Source of the DNA: Stigmatella ashevillena
GTDB taxonomy: Bacteria; Myxococcota; Myxococcia; Myxococcales; Myxococcaceae
Assembly (NCBI RefSeq): GCF_028368975.1
Contig: NZ_JAQNDM010000002.1
Span: forward strand, 1,798,001 to 1,862,000
Reading direction: 5' to 3'
DNA length: 64,000 bases
The notes beneath the pieces were generated by a model. The model was not told the DNA's origin and did no database searches. It worked only from the letters and a program-made list of their open reading frames with translations. Position 1 is the first letter of the stretch, and the number at the start of each line of letters is the position of its first letter. A program made the position numbers and the translations under genes. Below are positions 51,833 to 61,210 of the stretch, one piece after another.

Positions 51833-52810
51833 CTAGAGCCCCCAATCCGGGTTGAGGTGGAGAATCCACTTTCGGTGGAAGTTGGACTGCATCCGCAGGG
51901 TGTAGGTGGCCGTCAGCGGCAGGAAGTACCGCTTGCCCACCACGTTCGAGACCAGCGGGATGCTGCCGTTGGCCAACCCCCAGAGCACCCACATCTCGGG
52001 CGGGTACACGCTGTTGTAGCCGCGCTCGTGCTGGATGCCCCGCGCCATGCCCTTGAGGGCCTCGATGTCCGCGTTGGGGTTGAGCATGTTGCTCTTGGCC
52101 AGCGTGGGCCGGTCGATGGCGCCCGACAGGGCCACCCTCGCGTTGGAGGCATACCAGGCGGTGAAGATGACCCAGTTGGCGAACGGCACCCGCATCTCGT
52201 ACCAGTAGCGCAGGCGGATCGTCAGCCGCGTGGCCTTGCGGTAGACCGTCTCCGCATCATCCGGCTCGGGCAGGTTGAAGAACTTGCGGAGGTTGTCCTC
52301 CAGCGCTGGCACTTCCGGGTAGCTGGCGGCCCCATCGAAGTCCAGCTCCTTCCAGTCGTGCCCCTCGCGCAGCTTCCAGAGGGTGTCGATGGGGGTGAAG
52401 TACGCCGGGTTGATGGTGTCTACCCGGATCATCCCGAAGAGGTTCGAGCCGTTGAAGGACGCGGGGGGCCGCACTCCCGAGGCGCTCCACGCCAGGCTGC
52501 GCAGGGCCTCATCGTACAGTTGGTGCATTCCCCAGGTGACCGCCAGATTCGCCAGCGAGTCCGTGCGGCCCATGGTCGGCAGCAGGGCGATGATGGCCGC
52601 GTCGTGCATCCGCTCGTTGTTGCCGTTCCAGACACTGCCCGCGCGCGCGGCCTGGTAGGCGGCGTACTCCGTCATCAGCTTCGCGTGCTGGATCATCGTG
52701 AGCTGAACGATGCCCAGCGTCATGAAGACCATGAGCGGCATGATCAGTGCTGCCTCCACGGCGGCCTGCCCCGACTCCCAACGCGACGGCACTGAAGACA
52801 TGGTCTTCAT
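51833..52810 (-). CDS. TadE-like pseudopilin
   Basis: A 325-residue protein. The N-terminal segment SRWESGQAAVEAALIMPLMV is a TadE-type prepilin helix (Gly before QAAVEAAL). Its continuation (GIVQLTMIQHAKLMTEYAAYQAARAG) is the usual TadE helix. About 270 further residues are of unknown structure. It is the first gene of the block reaching down to 46052 and starts 71 bases after the anti-sigma gene. ATG 52801, three codons in, is an alternative start; neither has a good ribosome site. Confidence 0.8.
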   Translation of the reverse strand: MKTMSSVPSRWESGQAAVEAALIMPLMVFMTLGIVQLTMIQHAKLMTEYAAYQAARAGSVWNGNNERMHDAAIIALLPTMGRTDSLANLAVTWGMHQLYDEALRSLAWSASGVRPPASFNGSNLFGMIRVDTINPAYFTPIDTLWKLREGHDWKELDFDGAASYPEVPALEDNLRKFFNLPEPDDAETVYRKATRLTIRLRYWYEMRVPFANWVIFTAWYASNARVALSGAIDRPTLAKSNMLNPNADIEALKGMARGIQHERGYNSVYPPEMWVLWGLANGSIPLVSNVVGKRYFLPLTATYTLRMQSNFHRKWILHLNPDWGL

Positions 52811-52880
52811 TATCCCGGGATCGGAACAGGAGTTGCATCGGTCAATTGGACTTCGCCCTCCCTCGCCCGGAGAAACATCT

Positions 52881-54164
52881 TCACGGAGCGTGTGCGGGAG
52901 GCGAAGCCGGCAAGGATCCGGGCTGGGCCTGAGGCTTTGCCGCCGGGGCGTCCTGATTCAAGCGGCGGCGAGCCACCTGAGCTGCCTGGGAGCCAGGGGC
53001 CTCCTTCACGACCTGGGAGCAGGCCTCGATGGCGGCCTTGCGTCGGCCCAACGCGAACTCCGCATCACACAAGCGGGTGAGCAAGCTCAGGCGCTCTTCT
53101 CCCGTCGCACCCGCAGCCAGCGCTTCCCGGAGCAAGGAGACCTCGAGGACGCGCTTGTTGTCCTGGCGAGCCACGATGACCTGCTGAGACAACTCGGTCT
53201 CGGAGACAGGCCTCTCGGCAGGAGCGACGGCCCCCGAGGAAGGCGCCGAATTGGACTGGCGGGCCCGGCTCTCGTTCAGGCGCAGCGACGAGGAGGGGCC
53301 CCCGCCGACAAGGCTGTCATCCTTGAGGCGATTCGCATCTTCCTCATCGGAGTCCCGCTGCTGGGGGGCAGGCTCTAGCTCGTCCGCAACCTCCGCTTGT
53401 GCTTTCCGGGGGGCAGGGGTGGCAGCGGCAGGGGCCGGGGCGACAGGGGCAGGCGGAGGCGGAGGCGCCATGAACCCATCCACCAGCCCGGACACCTTGT
53501 CGCCAGGCGCCTCATACTTCGCCTCCTTGGACTTGGAGGCAAGAGACGTCCCTTTCTTGCCCGCAGGCGCAGGCATCGTCTTCTTCTTCTCAGCCCCCTC
53601 CCACGGCTGATCGCGCCTGGCCGTGGAGAGCTGAGGCATCTGCTGCTTGGAGGGGCTCTGCGTATCGAACTCGAGATCGGCATTGGGCTCGAAACCGGGC
53701 TCGATCGTGGCGGTCTCGGCACTGCTGGCCGGTGGGACCGCGCCTCTGTCCATGGAAGGCTTCGGTGCCGCCGCCTCCTGGGCCTTGGCGCTGAACTCAG
53801 GCTGGAACTGCACGTTCTGGGTGACCCGGAGCGTCACCATCCCAAAGACGCATACGGCCGCGACGCCCATGACGGGCACCGTCAAGCGCCGCCACAAAGT
53901 CTGCTTGGGCACGGGGCCCGCGGCCATGCTGCGGGCGGACTGCTGTGCATAGGCCAGCAAGGAGTCCAGCCCCGCCTCGGGCGCGGGCTCCAGGGAGAGC
54001 TGCGAAAAGGCGGAGCGAACCCCCCGGATGCTGGCGAGGGCCTCACGGCACCGCGGACATCCCTCCAGGTGAGACTCCACCGCGAGGGCCTCCTTGGCGG
54101 ACAGCTCGCCGTAGGCGAAGTCGAGGAGCCGATCCTCGGGAGCATGGAGGTGCTGGGGCTTCAT
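52881..54164 (-). CDS. Zinc-finger anti-sigma factor, membrane-spanning
   Basis: A 427-residue protein. The N-terminal zf-HC2/ASD region (DFAYGELSAKEALAVESHLE then GCPRCREAL) has the H-x3-C-x2-C zinc site of anti-ECF factors. One TM helix follows (LTVPVMGVAAVCVFGMVTLR, about 92-111), then a long Pro/Ala/Lys-rich periplasmic section and a C-terminal helical domain resembling a TPR hairpin (SLLTRLCDAEFALGRRKAAI). It should hold the coupled sigma factor inactive until a periplasmic signal is sensed. Its ATG overlaps the sigma gene stop (ATGA). Confidence 0.87.
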   Translation of the reverse strand: MKPQHLHAPEDRLLDFAYGELSAKEALAVESHLEGCPRCREALASIRGVRSAFSQLSLEPAPEAGLDSLLAYAQQSARSMAAGPVPKQTLWRRLTVPVMGVAAVCVFGMVTLRVTQNVQFQPEFSAKAQEAAAPKPSMDRGAVPPASSAETATIEPGFEPNADLEFDTQSPSKQQMPQLSTARRDQPWEGAEKKKTMPAPAGKKGTSLASKSKEAKYEAPGDKVSGLVDGFMAPPPPPAPVAPAPAAATPAPRKAQAEVADELEPAPQQRDSDEEDANRLKDDSLVGGGPSSSLRLNESRARQSNSAPSSGAVAPAERPVSETELSQQVIVARQDNKRVLEVSLLREALAAGATGEERLSLLTRLCDAEFALGRRKAAIEACSQVVKEAPGSQAAQVARRRLNQDAPAAKPQAQPGSLPASPPAHAP

Positions 54165-54811
54165 CCCGCCACCGTCTTTCCATCCTCGGCCAGATCCCCA
54201 TCCACGCCCAGCTCCGTCAGCCGCCGACGCAATCCCTCCAGGGCATACCGCATCCGGCTCTTCACGGTGTTCTCGGAGACGCCGGCCACCTCCGCGATGT
54301 CCTTGAACGCAATGCCGCTGTACTCGCGCAGGACGAAGACCTCTCGCTGCTCTTCCGGGAGGCTGGCCAAGGCACGGGACAGCAAGGGCCGGACCCGCGC
54401 GTTGTAGGCCCCTCGCTCCGGGCCCGCCCCCGGGTCAGGGAGGGCTTCGCCCAGCGTGCGGCCTTCTTCAGCCCCAGCGCCCACGCCCGTGGGGGCCTCC
54501 AGTGAAGAGGCCTGCCGGTAACTTTCTTTGCGAGCGCTGTCCACGCAGAGGTTCCTCGCAATCGTGTAGAGCCAAGTCGTGAACTTGGCCCGCGGCTTGT
54601 AGTCCCGGGCGCTGCGAACCACCTTCAACCACGTCTCCTGAAGCACGTCCTCAGCCCTCGCCGGATGCCCTGTGAAGCGGAGGATGAAGTTGAAGACCGG
54701 CATCCGGTGCCTGCGCACCAGCGCCTCGAACGCACGAGCGTCTCCCGCCTGGAAAGCGAGCATCAGCCCCTCGTCTGAGGTTTCCGGTCCCAATACTCCC
54801 TCACAAGCCAC
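54161..54811 (-). CDS. ECF-family RNA polymerase sigma factor
   Basis: A 216-residue sigma-70 group IV protein. Region 2 (FEALVRRHRMPVFNFILRFT, ARAEDVLQETWLKVV) and TTWLYTIARNLCVDSARK are followed by a longer than usual linker and region 4 (LPEEQREVFVLREYSGIAFK, then DIAEVAGVSENTVKSRM). It directs RNA polymerase to a small regulon and is controlled by the coupled zinc-finger anti-sigma factor. GTG 54811 is the start, with AAGGAG close upstream. Position directly before the Tad genes suggests, without proving, that it controls them. Confidence 0.9.
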   Translation of the reverse strand: MACEGVLGPETSDEGLMLAFQAGDARAFEALVRRHRMPVFNFILRFTGHPARAEDVLQETWLKVVRSARDYKPRAKFTTWLYTIARNLCVDSARKESYRQASSLEAPTGVGAGAEEGRTLGEALPDPGAGPERGAYNARVRPLLSRALASLPEEQREVFVLREYSGIAFKDIAEVAGVSENTVKSRMRYALEGLRRRLTELGVDGDLAEDGKTVAG

Positions 54812-54833
54812 CGGCTCCTTCCCTTCCCTGCCA

Positions 54834-54849
54834 CCGTTGTCTTCAACGG
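54834..54849. promoter_or_regulatory. Inverted repeat upstream of the ECF sigma gene
   Basis: CCGTTG-TCTT-CAACGG, a perfect 6-bp inverted repeat with 4-base centre, lies 22-38 bases before the sigma-factor start in the 56-base gap to the DUF2085 gene. It could be an operator. I could not identify an autoregulatory -35/-10 pair with confidence. Confidence 0.3.
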
Positions 54850-54867
54850 GTCACGGGACTGTTGGGT

Positions 54868-55275
54868 CTAGCCGGGTCGAGGCCTTCGGTAAGTAGCGAG
54901 AATGACAGGGAGCGCGACCGCTGTCACCAGCGCTGCTTGCGCCAGCAGCACGGCCGGCAGGGGGCGCTGCACATGAACGTAGAGAGAGCGGCCGAGCGCC
55001 ACGCCCAACAACACCCCCGTCAGGGTGCGCACGGCGTTGTGGCCGCCCGCGGGCCGGAAACGTCCCAGGGCCCAGTCCACCAGGGCTGGAAGCGTGAGGC
55101 CCAGCACCACCGGCACATCCCACTCCCAGGCCAGGGGCGCCCGGAGCACGAAGAGCCCTCCCAGCACGGCGAGCAGCACCGGGTAGGTGCCCAGACAGCG
55201 GGCGCACAGACGCACCCCACCCACCGAGTAGGTCCGGTTGTACTCCTCTTCCCGGTGGTGACTGAGCCAGAACAC
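54868..55275 (-). CDS. DUF2085 family small membrane protein
   Basis: A 135-residue protein. The N-terminal motif HHREEEYNRTYSVGGVRLCA then RCLG has the Cys-x2-Cys arrangement (CARC) typical of DUF2085. Three or four TM helices follow (GTYPVLLAVLGGLFVL, VPVVLGLTLPALVDWAL, LLAQAALVTAVALPVILA). Function is unknown in the family; the cysteines suggest metal or redox binding. It starts 1 base after the stop of the peptide-transporter ATPase upstream, so it is cotranscribed with that pair. Confidence 0.8.
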   Translation of the reverse strand: MFWLSHHREEEYNRTYSVGGVRLCARCLGTYPVLLAVLGGLFVLRAPLAWEWDVPVVLGLTLPALVDWALGRFRPAGGHNAVRTLTGVLLGVALGRSLYVHVQRPLPAVLLAQAALVTAVALPVILATYRRPRPG

Positions 55276-55276
55276 C

Positions 55277-56289
<1,013 letters not shown>

Positions 56290-56293
<4 letters not shown>

Positions 56294-57282
56294 GGCGCGG
56301 GCACCGGGTTGTGACATGCGGCCCGCTGGCCCTCCCGCTTGAGTTCCAAGGAAGGATCCACCTGGGCACACACGTCGAGCGCTCGCTCACACCGCTCCCG
56401 GAAGCGGCAGCCCCCCGGCAGGTGGCGCAGGCTCGGCACCATGCCCGGAATGGCCCTCAACCGCCTGCGCTCCCCTCCCCCCTCCACCGCCTGGAAGGAG
56501 GGAATGGAGCGCAACAGGCCCGCAGTATAAGGATGGGCGGGACGGGCAAAGAGGGCTTTGACCGGCGCCTGCTCCACCACGCGGCCGGCGTACATCACCA
56601 CCACCGCATCACAGCTCTCCGCCACCACGCCGAGATCGTGGGTGATGAGCATCACCGCCATCCCGCGCTCGGCCTGCAATCGCTTGAGCAGATCGAGGAT
56701 CTGCGCCTGAATCGTCACGTCCAGCGCGGTGGTGGGCTCGTCCGCGATGAGCAGTTCCGGGCCGCACGCCAGGGCCATGGCGATCATCACCCGCTGGCGC
56801 ATGCCTCCCGAGAGCTGATGGGGATACGCGTCCACGCGCTGGTCCGGCGCGGGAATGCCCACCTGATGCAGCATCTCCACGGCGCGCAACCGCGCCTGCT
56901 TCCGGTCCAGCCCCTGGTGCAGCCGCAGTGGCTCACCGATCTGCTCCCCCACCCGGTAGACGGGGTTGAGCGACGTCATCGGCTCCTGGAAGACCATGGA
57001 GAGGTGGTTTCCCCGCACGCGGCGCATCTCCTCCTCGGAGAGGGCGAGCAGGTTCCGGCCCCGGAAGCGGATCTCCCCGCCCACCACCCGGCCCGGCGGG
57101 TCCGGCACCAGCCGCATCACGGACAGGGCGGTGACACTCTTGCCACAGCCGCTCTCCCCCACCACCCCCAGGGTGCCCCCCGCCGGGATGGCGAAGGACA
57201 CATCGTCCACGGCCATCACCGCTCCCCCTTCCACGGAGAACCGGGTTTTCAGGCCGCGGACGTCGAGAAGGGGCTCGGGCAT
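56290..57282 (-). CDS. Oligopeptide/dipeptide ABC transporter ATPase (OppD/DppD type)
   Basis: A 330-residue ATPase. It has Walker [10 protein letters not shown], signature LSGGMRQRV, Walker [16 protein letters not shown]-loop [11 protein letters not shown] and the C-terminal extension [18 protein letters not shown] 57282 is preferred over an in-frame start 60 bases upstream because it gives the family-typical [11 protein letters not shown] start. It is the partner of the downstream OppF-type ATPase, with ATGA coupling. It powers uptake or export of peptides depending on the unseen permeases. Confidence 0.9.
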
Positions 57283-57322
57283 GGGCAAGGGCTCGGAGCG
57301 GAAGAACAGCCCGTCGGACCTC

Positions 57323-58282
57323 TTACTTCCGGACCAGCTCATCCAGGAACTCCTGCTCCTGGATGACTCCCTTGTTGATGAGCAGCCGGATGAGGGCGGC
57401 CACCATCTGGGCGGGCATCACCTTCTGGGTGACGGTGAGGGGCTCCTCCCCCTTGGACAAGCGCTCGAGGTTGTCGAGCACCTGGAGATCCTCCTCGGAG
57501 AAGTTCGGCGGGCGGTTCGGCTCCGGAGGCTTGACGTTCTTGGCGGCGCCTCCAAAAAAGACCACCGGCACCCGGGGCAGGCCGGGATCCTCTAGAGGAG
57601 GAGGCGGCGGCGGTGTCCCCGCCGAGCGAGGCCCCGTCCCCAACAGGTCATCGATGAAGTCCGAGCTGGCCTCCTTGGGCGGAGGCGGCGGAATGGCGGG
57701 GGCGGGCGTCAAGACGGGGGGCGCGGCACGCGCAGCTGGCGGACGGCTTTCCGATCCCCAGGTTCCCTGGACCGCGGCGGCGCCCCGTTCGATCCGCATC
57801 GGGCCATCGTCCTCTTCCAGGGCGGTGGCCTGAACGATGTCCAGCTTCTCCCCGCGCGCCAGGACGAGCACATTGTCGATGTCGTCCGAAGCGGCGACGT
57901 ACACGCGCAGCGGCTTGCGAACCTGGAAGCGCAGCTCATCCACCAGGGCCACGTCCCGGGGATCCTCCACGGCCACATGCAGCCGCTCGGACTTGCCCTC
58001 TCCCTCGACGCGGAAGGGGACGATGCGGTGCTCGGCCTGGAAGTCCAGTGAGAGCAGCGCCATCACCGCAGGTGGAATCTCTGGCAACTCCACGAAGGGC
58101 ATATCGAACTGGACGGCCAGGCACCGCGCGAGCTGGGCGGGCGTGATGAGGCCCATCGCCACCATCACCGAGCCCAGCCGGTGGCCTTTTCCGTAGTTCT
58201 TCTTCTGGGCCATGGCGGTGCGCACCTGCGCCTCCGTCACAGCCCCGGACTCGACGAGCAGTTCGCCGATCTTCTTGCGCAT
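57323..58282 (-). CDS. GspE/MshEN N-terminal-domain protein (paralogue 2)
   Basis: A 319-residue protein. Residues 1-150 form the type II secretion E N-terminal (MshEN) domain ([40 protein letters not shown]). The RLG-x-L-x-x-x-G pattern in some such domains binds c-di-GMP. A Pro-rich linker (IPPPPPKEA) and a C-terminal helical segment ([20 protein letters not shown]) follow. There is no ATPase domain. It is similar in layout to the gene just upstream, indicating tandem duplication. It is probably regulatory rather than a secretion motor. Confidence 0.78.
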   Translation of the reverse strand: MRKKIGELLVESGAVTEAQVRTAMAQKKNYGKGHRLGSVMVAMGLITPAQLARCLAVQFDMPFVELPEIPPAVMALLSLDFQAEHRIVPFRVEGEGKSERLHVAVEDPRDVALVDELRFQVRKPLRVYVAASDDIDNVLVLARGEKLDIVQATALEEDDGPMRIERGAAAVQGTWGSESRPPAARAAPPVLTPAPAIPPPPPKEASSDFIDDLLGTGPRSAGTPPPPPPLEDPGLPRVPVVFFGGAAKNVKPPEPNRPPNFSEEDLQVLDNLERLSKGEEPLTVTQKVMPAQMVAALIRLLINKGVIQEQEFLDELVRK

Positions 58283-58291
58283 GGGCAGAGC

Positions 58292-59047
58292 CTACCGCTT
58301 GACCTTGGCGATGTACTCCTCACGCGTGAAGATGCCCTTCTCGATGAGCAACTCCACCATGGCCTTGAGCGCGGCAACCTCCTTGCGCTGGACCTCTTCC
58401 ACCGTCTTGAGCAGCTCGGCCGGACTGCCCGAGGCGGCCCTGACCGCCGGAGTCTCCACGGAAGCGGGCCGGGCCGCTGCAGGCCGAGCCGCAGGAGGCT
58501 GTTGAGGCGCAGGAGGGGGGGCGCCGTCTACATCCTTCATGTTCTTGACCAGGGTACGGCCCTGGGCGTCCATGACCTTGAAGTTGGTGTCCGCCTCCCC
58601 CAGCTCCCCGCCTTCCTCGTACAGCCGGGCGAAAGCGCGTGCGATGGAGGTCCTGCCCGCAACGTTGGGGACGATGCGGCACCGGGTGATGGCGCGCAGT
58701 TCGTCCAGGTGGCGCACGTTGAGCGGATCCGCCACGGCCACCACCAGCGTCTTGCCGTCATCCCGGAGCTGCAACGGAAGCACCGCGAAGTCCCGCGCCG
58801 TCTGCGCCGGAACCTTGGCGCGCACGTGCGGAGGCACCATCTGCACCGCGTCCAGGTTCACCGCGGGGATGTTGAGCTGCTTGGACAGGGCCCGGACCAG
58901 GATGTCCTCGGACACCAGGCTCATGCGCACCAGGATTTCTCCCAGCTTGCCACCCCACTTCGCCTGCTCCGCCAGCGCGGCCTTGAGTTGGCTCTCCTGG
59001 AGTACGTTCGCCTTGATCAGCAGTTCGCCAAGCTTGATCTGTGCCAT
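58292..59047 (-). CDS. GspE/MshEN N-terminal-domain protein (paralogue 1)
   Basis: A 251-residue protein from ATG 59047. The MshEN domain (IKLGELLIKANVLQESQLKA, GGKLGEILVRMSLVSEDILV, then DPLNVRHLDELRAITRCRIV) is followed by a Pro/Ala linker and the C-terminal helix VAALKAMVELLIEKGIFTRE, which also ends its neighbour. The ATPase half of GspE/PilB is absent. It lies 9 bases from paralogue 2. The c-di-GMP-binding residues look less complete here than in paralogue 2, so the two may differ in ligand binding. Confidence 0.77.
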   Translation of the reverse strand: MAQIKLGELLIKANVLQESQLKAALAEQAKWGGKLGEILVRMSLVSEDILVRALSKQLNIPAVNLDAVQMVPPHVRAKVPAQTARDFAVLPLQLRDDGKTLVVAVADPLNVRHLDELRAITRCRIVPNVAGRTSIARAFARLYEEGGELGEADTNFKVMDAQGRTLVKNMKDVDGAPPPAPQQPPAARPAAARPASVETPAVRAASGSPAELLKTVEEVQRKEVAALKAMVELLIEKGIFTREEYIAKVKR

Positions 59048-59139
59048 GTCGCGTCCGGGGGGGAAGTCATCGGTCCCCGTCAAATCTCCATGTTAAACCC
59101 AGTTTGGGCTTTGCATCGCATTTCCGGCCGCAGCTGACT

Positions 59140-59967
59140 TCAAGCGCCGGGCGGCCCTCCCTCCGGGGAAGGAGGCACGGGCGGAACCTCCCGGCCGCGC
59201 TCGTCCACCTCTACCACGCGGGCTCCCTCGGGCGGAGTCAGTTCGAAGAGGGTCAGGTCCGGCGGCCCGTTGAGTGTCACATCGCTGTAGCGCAGCCGCA
59301 GCTCCGTCTGGGCCACCTCCGCCACCAACTCCACCTGGGTGGGGAAGACCTGATTTCCCCTCTCCTTGAAGTCCTCGAAGGACAGATCATACCCCGGCAT
59401 GCCCCGCACCTCGCTGCGCACCACCCGGAGGTACTTGGGGTGGATGTGGAGCGTCTGCGTCACCTCGCCCCGGTGGAGGGTGAGCACGTAGACACGCTTG
59501 CCCGTGTCCAACGACAGCGTCTTGCGCTCGGCGGGGATGAACGGCACCTGCCCGAGCATCATGGCCACCAGTTCCTCGCTCGGCAGCACGATCGGAAGAA
59601 AACGGGAGACATTCTGGGCGCTTGCGGGCCCCTGATAAAAAACATTGCCCTCGGTCTGATACAGGCCGAAGCGTTGGCCATCCGACACGAGGGCCGCCAC
59701 CGGCCTGTTGAAGAAGTCGGAGGTCTCCAGGTGAACCAGGGCGGGCCGGGAGATGGCCACGAACATGGACAGGGTGCCGTTGCCCTGGGGGGAGGCCACC
59801 CGGATTTTCGCGTCCCCCTGGAGCGTCAGCACATTGGCCTGCGCCCTCGAGGTCCGCTGGAAGAGGATTTCCGGGTCCTCAATGGGGCCTTCTGGACCGA
59901 ACTCGATGCGCTTGGGGCACCCCGAACAGACGACGACCAGGAAGATTGCTGCGGCTGCGCGGTTCAT
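59140..59967 (-). CDS. Outer-membrane-type lipoprotein, LolA/LolB-like fold suspected
   Basis: A 275-residue protein with a lipoprotein signal (MNRAAAAIFLVVVCSGC), then PKRIEFGPEGPIEDPEILFQ. The mature part is a long series of beta strands (AKIRVASPQGNGTLSMFVAI, PALVHLETSDFFNRPVAALV) with the pattern of DUF4292/LolB-type half-barrels. The C-terminal tail is Pro/Gly-rich. It probably carries or senses lipid at the envelope. It is divergent from exbB; the 43-base gap shows no strong promoter. Confidence 0.75.
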   Translation of the reverse strand: MNRAAAAIFLVVVCSGCPKRIEFGPEGPIEDPEILFQRTSRAQANVLTLQGDAKIRVASPQGNGTLSMFVAISRPALVHLETSDFFNRPVAALVSDGQRFGLYQTEGNVFYQGPASAQNVSRFLPIVLPSEELVAMMLGQVPFIPAERKTLSLDTGKRVYVLTLHRGEVTQTLHIHPKYLRVVRSEVRGMPGYDLSFEDFKERGNQVFPTQVELVAEVAQTELRLRYSDVTLNGPPDLTLFELTPPEGARVVEVDERGREVPPVPPSPEGGPPGA

Positions 59968-60010
59968 GGCTTAAGTCTCGGTCCTGGCCGAGCCTCCTGG
60001 CCACTTTTCC

Positions 60011-60715
60011 ATGAGCCTGACCGAACTTCTCCACTACCTGCGCCTCGGCGGCGTCACCATGGCTGTCCTCCTGCTCGCCTCCATCGTGGCGCTGGGGGTG
60101 GCCATCGAGCGCATCATTGCCCTCTGGGGGGTGAGCGAGAACTCTCGCGTCCTCGGAGAAACCGTCCACAAGCACCTGCTCCGGGGAGACCTGGCCGCGG
60201 CCCGCACCGCCTCCGAGCGCTCGAAGGCCGCCGTGGCGGACATCTTCCTGGCCGGATTCGACCGGCTGGAGCGGGCCCGGCTCACGGGCGGCGGCGTGGA
60301 ATCGGCCGTGGAACGGGAGCGGGCCCAAGTGGGGCTGCGGCTGCGGCGAAACCTGTGGCTGCTGGCCACCATCGGCTCGCTTGCCCCCTTCGTGGGCCTG
60401 TTCGGCACCGTGGCGGGCATCATGCGCTCCTTCAAGGACCTGGGGCTGGACGTGGAATCCGGCGGCACTGGCGGCACCGCCACGGTGATGACGGGCATCT
60501 CCGAGGCGCTGATCGCCACCGCCGTGGGCATCCTCGTGGCCGTGATCGCGATGGTCTTCTACAACTACTTCCAAGCGCGTCTGGCCCGGGTGCTCGTGGA
60601 GCTGCGCCTGCTGGGGGACGAGTTCGTGGAGCTGCTCCGGGAACGCCCGAGCCCTCCTGTCTCGCCCTCCTCCCCTCCCGAGCCCGCCGCCCGCGGCGAT
60701 GCCTCACCCGCCTGA
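60011..60715 (+). CDS. exbB: MotA/TolQ/ExbB proton channel family protein
   Basis: A 234-residue inner-membrane protein with three TM helices: VTMAVLLLASIVALGVAIER near the N-terminus, then LWLLATIGSLAPFVGLFGTVAGIM and EALIATAVGILVAVIAMVFY, the latter carrying the conserved Thr and Gly residues of the proton path. With the ExbD-type protein encoded 15 bases downstream it forms a proton-motive-force-driven motor. It could energise a TonB-like, Tol-like or gliding-type device; no tonB or tolA gene is adjacent. Confidence 0.88.
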   Translation: MSLTELLHYLRLGGVTMAVLLLASIVALGVAIERIIALWGVSENSRVLGETVHKHLLRGDLAAARTASERSKAAVADIFLAGFDRLERARLTGGGVESAVERERAQVGLRLRRNLWLLATIGSLAPFVGLFGTVAGIMRSFKDLGLDVESGGTGGTATVMTGISEALIATAVGILVAVIAMVFYNYFQARLARVLVELRLLGDEFVELLRERPSPPVSPSSPPEPAARGDASPA

Positions 60716-60730
60716 GCCGAGGAACCGCGC

Positions 60731-61183
60731 ATGGCGATGGGAAAAATACCGGGCAACGACGATGAAGGCAGCGAGGGGGTCTTCGCGGAGATCAACATCA
60801 CCCCCCTCACCGACCTCTTCCTGGTGCTGCTCATCATCTTCATGGTGACCAGCACGGTCATCGTTCAGCAGGGGCCCGGCGGGGGCGCCAAGGCGGGCCT
60901 CAAGGTGAACCTGCCCAAGGGAGGCGCCGCGGATGTCACCGCGCGCGCCACGGACATGTCCGTGGCCGTGCTCGCCAACGGACAGTATGTGCTCAGCGGA
61001 AACGTCGTCACCGAGGACGAACTCCGGAGCGCCTTCGACAAGGCCAAGGCCGACAACCCGGACACCGTCGTCATCGTCCAAGCCGACGAAGGGGTGTCTC
61101 ACGGCACCGTCGTGCAGGTCATGGAGCTTGCCAAGAGGGCGGGCCTGGGCCAGCTCGCCATCGGCGTGCGCGACGGAGAGTAG
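60731..61183 (+). CDS. exbD: ExbD/TolR family biopolymer transport protein
   Basis: A 150-residue protein with a cytoplasmic N-terminus, one TM helix (EINITPLTDLFLVLLIIFMV with the conserved Asp in PLTD) and a periplasmic domain (QYVLSGNVVTEDELRSAFDK, VVIVQADEGVSHGTVVQVME). It is the usual partner of ExbB for transmitting proton motive force. ATG 60731 has GAGGA about 11 bases upstream; the second Met could also be used. It is convergent with mgtE. Confidence 0.88.
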   Translation: MAMGKIPGNDDEGSEGVFAEINITPLTDLFLVLLIIFMVTSTVIVQQGPGGGAKAGLKVNLPKGGAADVTARATDMSVAVLANGQYVLSGNVVTEDELRSAFDKAKADNPDTVVIVQADEGVSHGTVVQVMELAKRAGLGQLAIGVRDGE

Positions 61184-61210
61184 GCAGCCGGTCTCGGCCT
61201 TCCCTGGGCA

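Noticed and set aside
54161-54811. Sigma-54 activator or group III sigma factor
   Set aside because: Only regions 2 and 4 are present, with a coupled zinc-finger anti-sigma gene, which is the ECF pattern.
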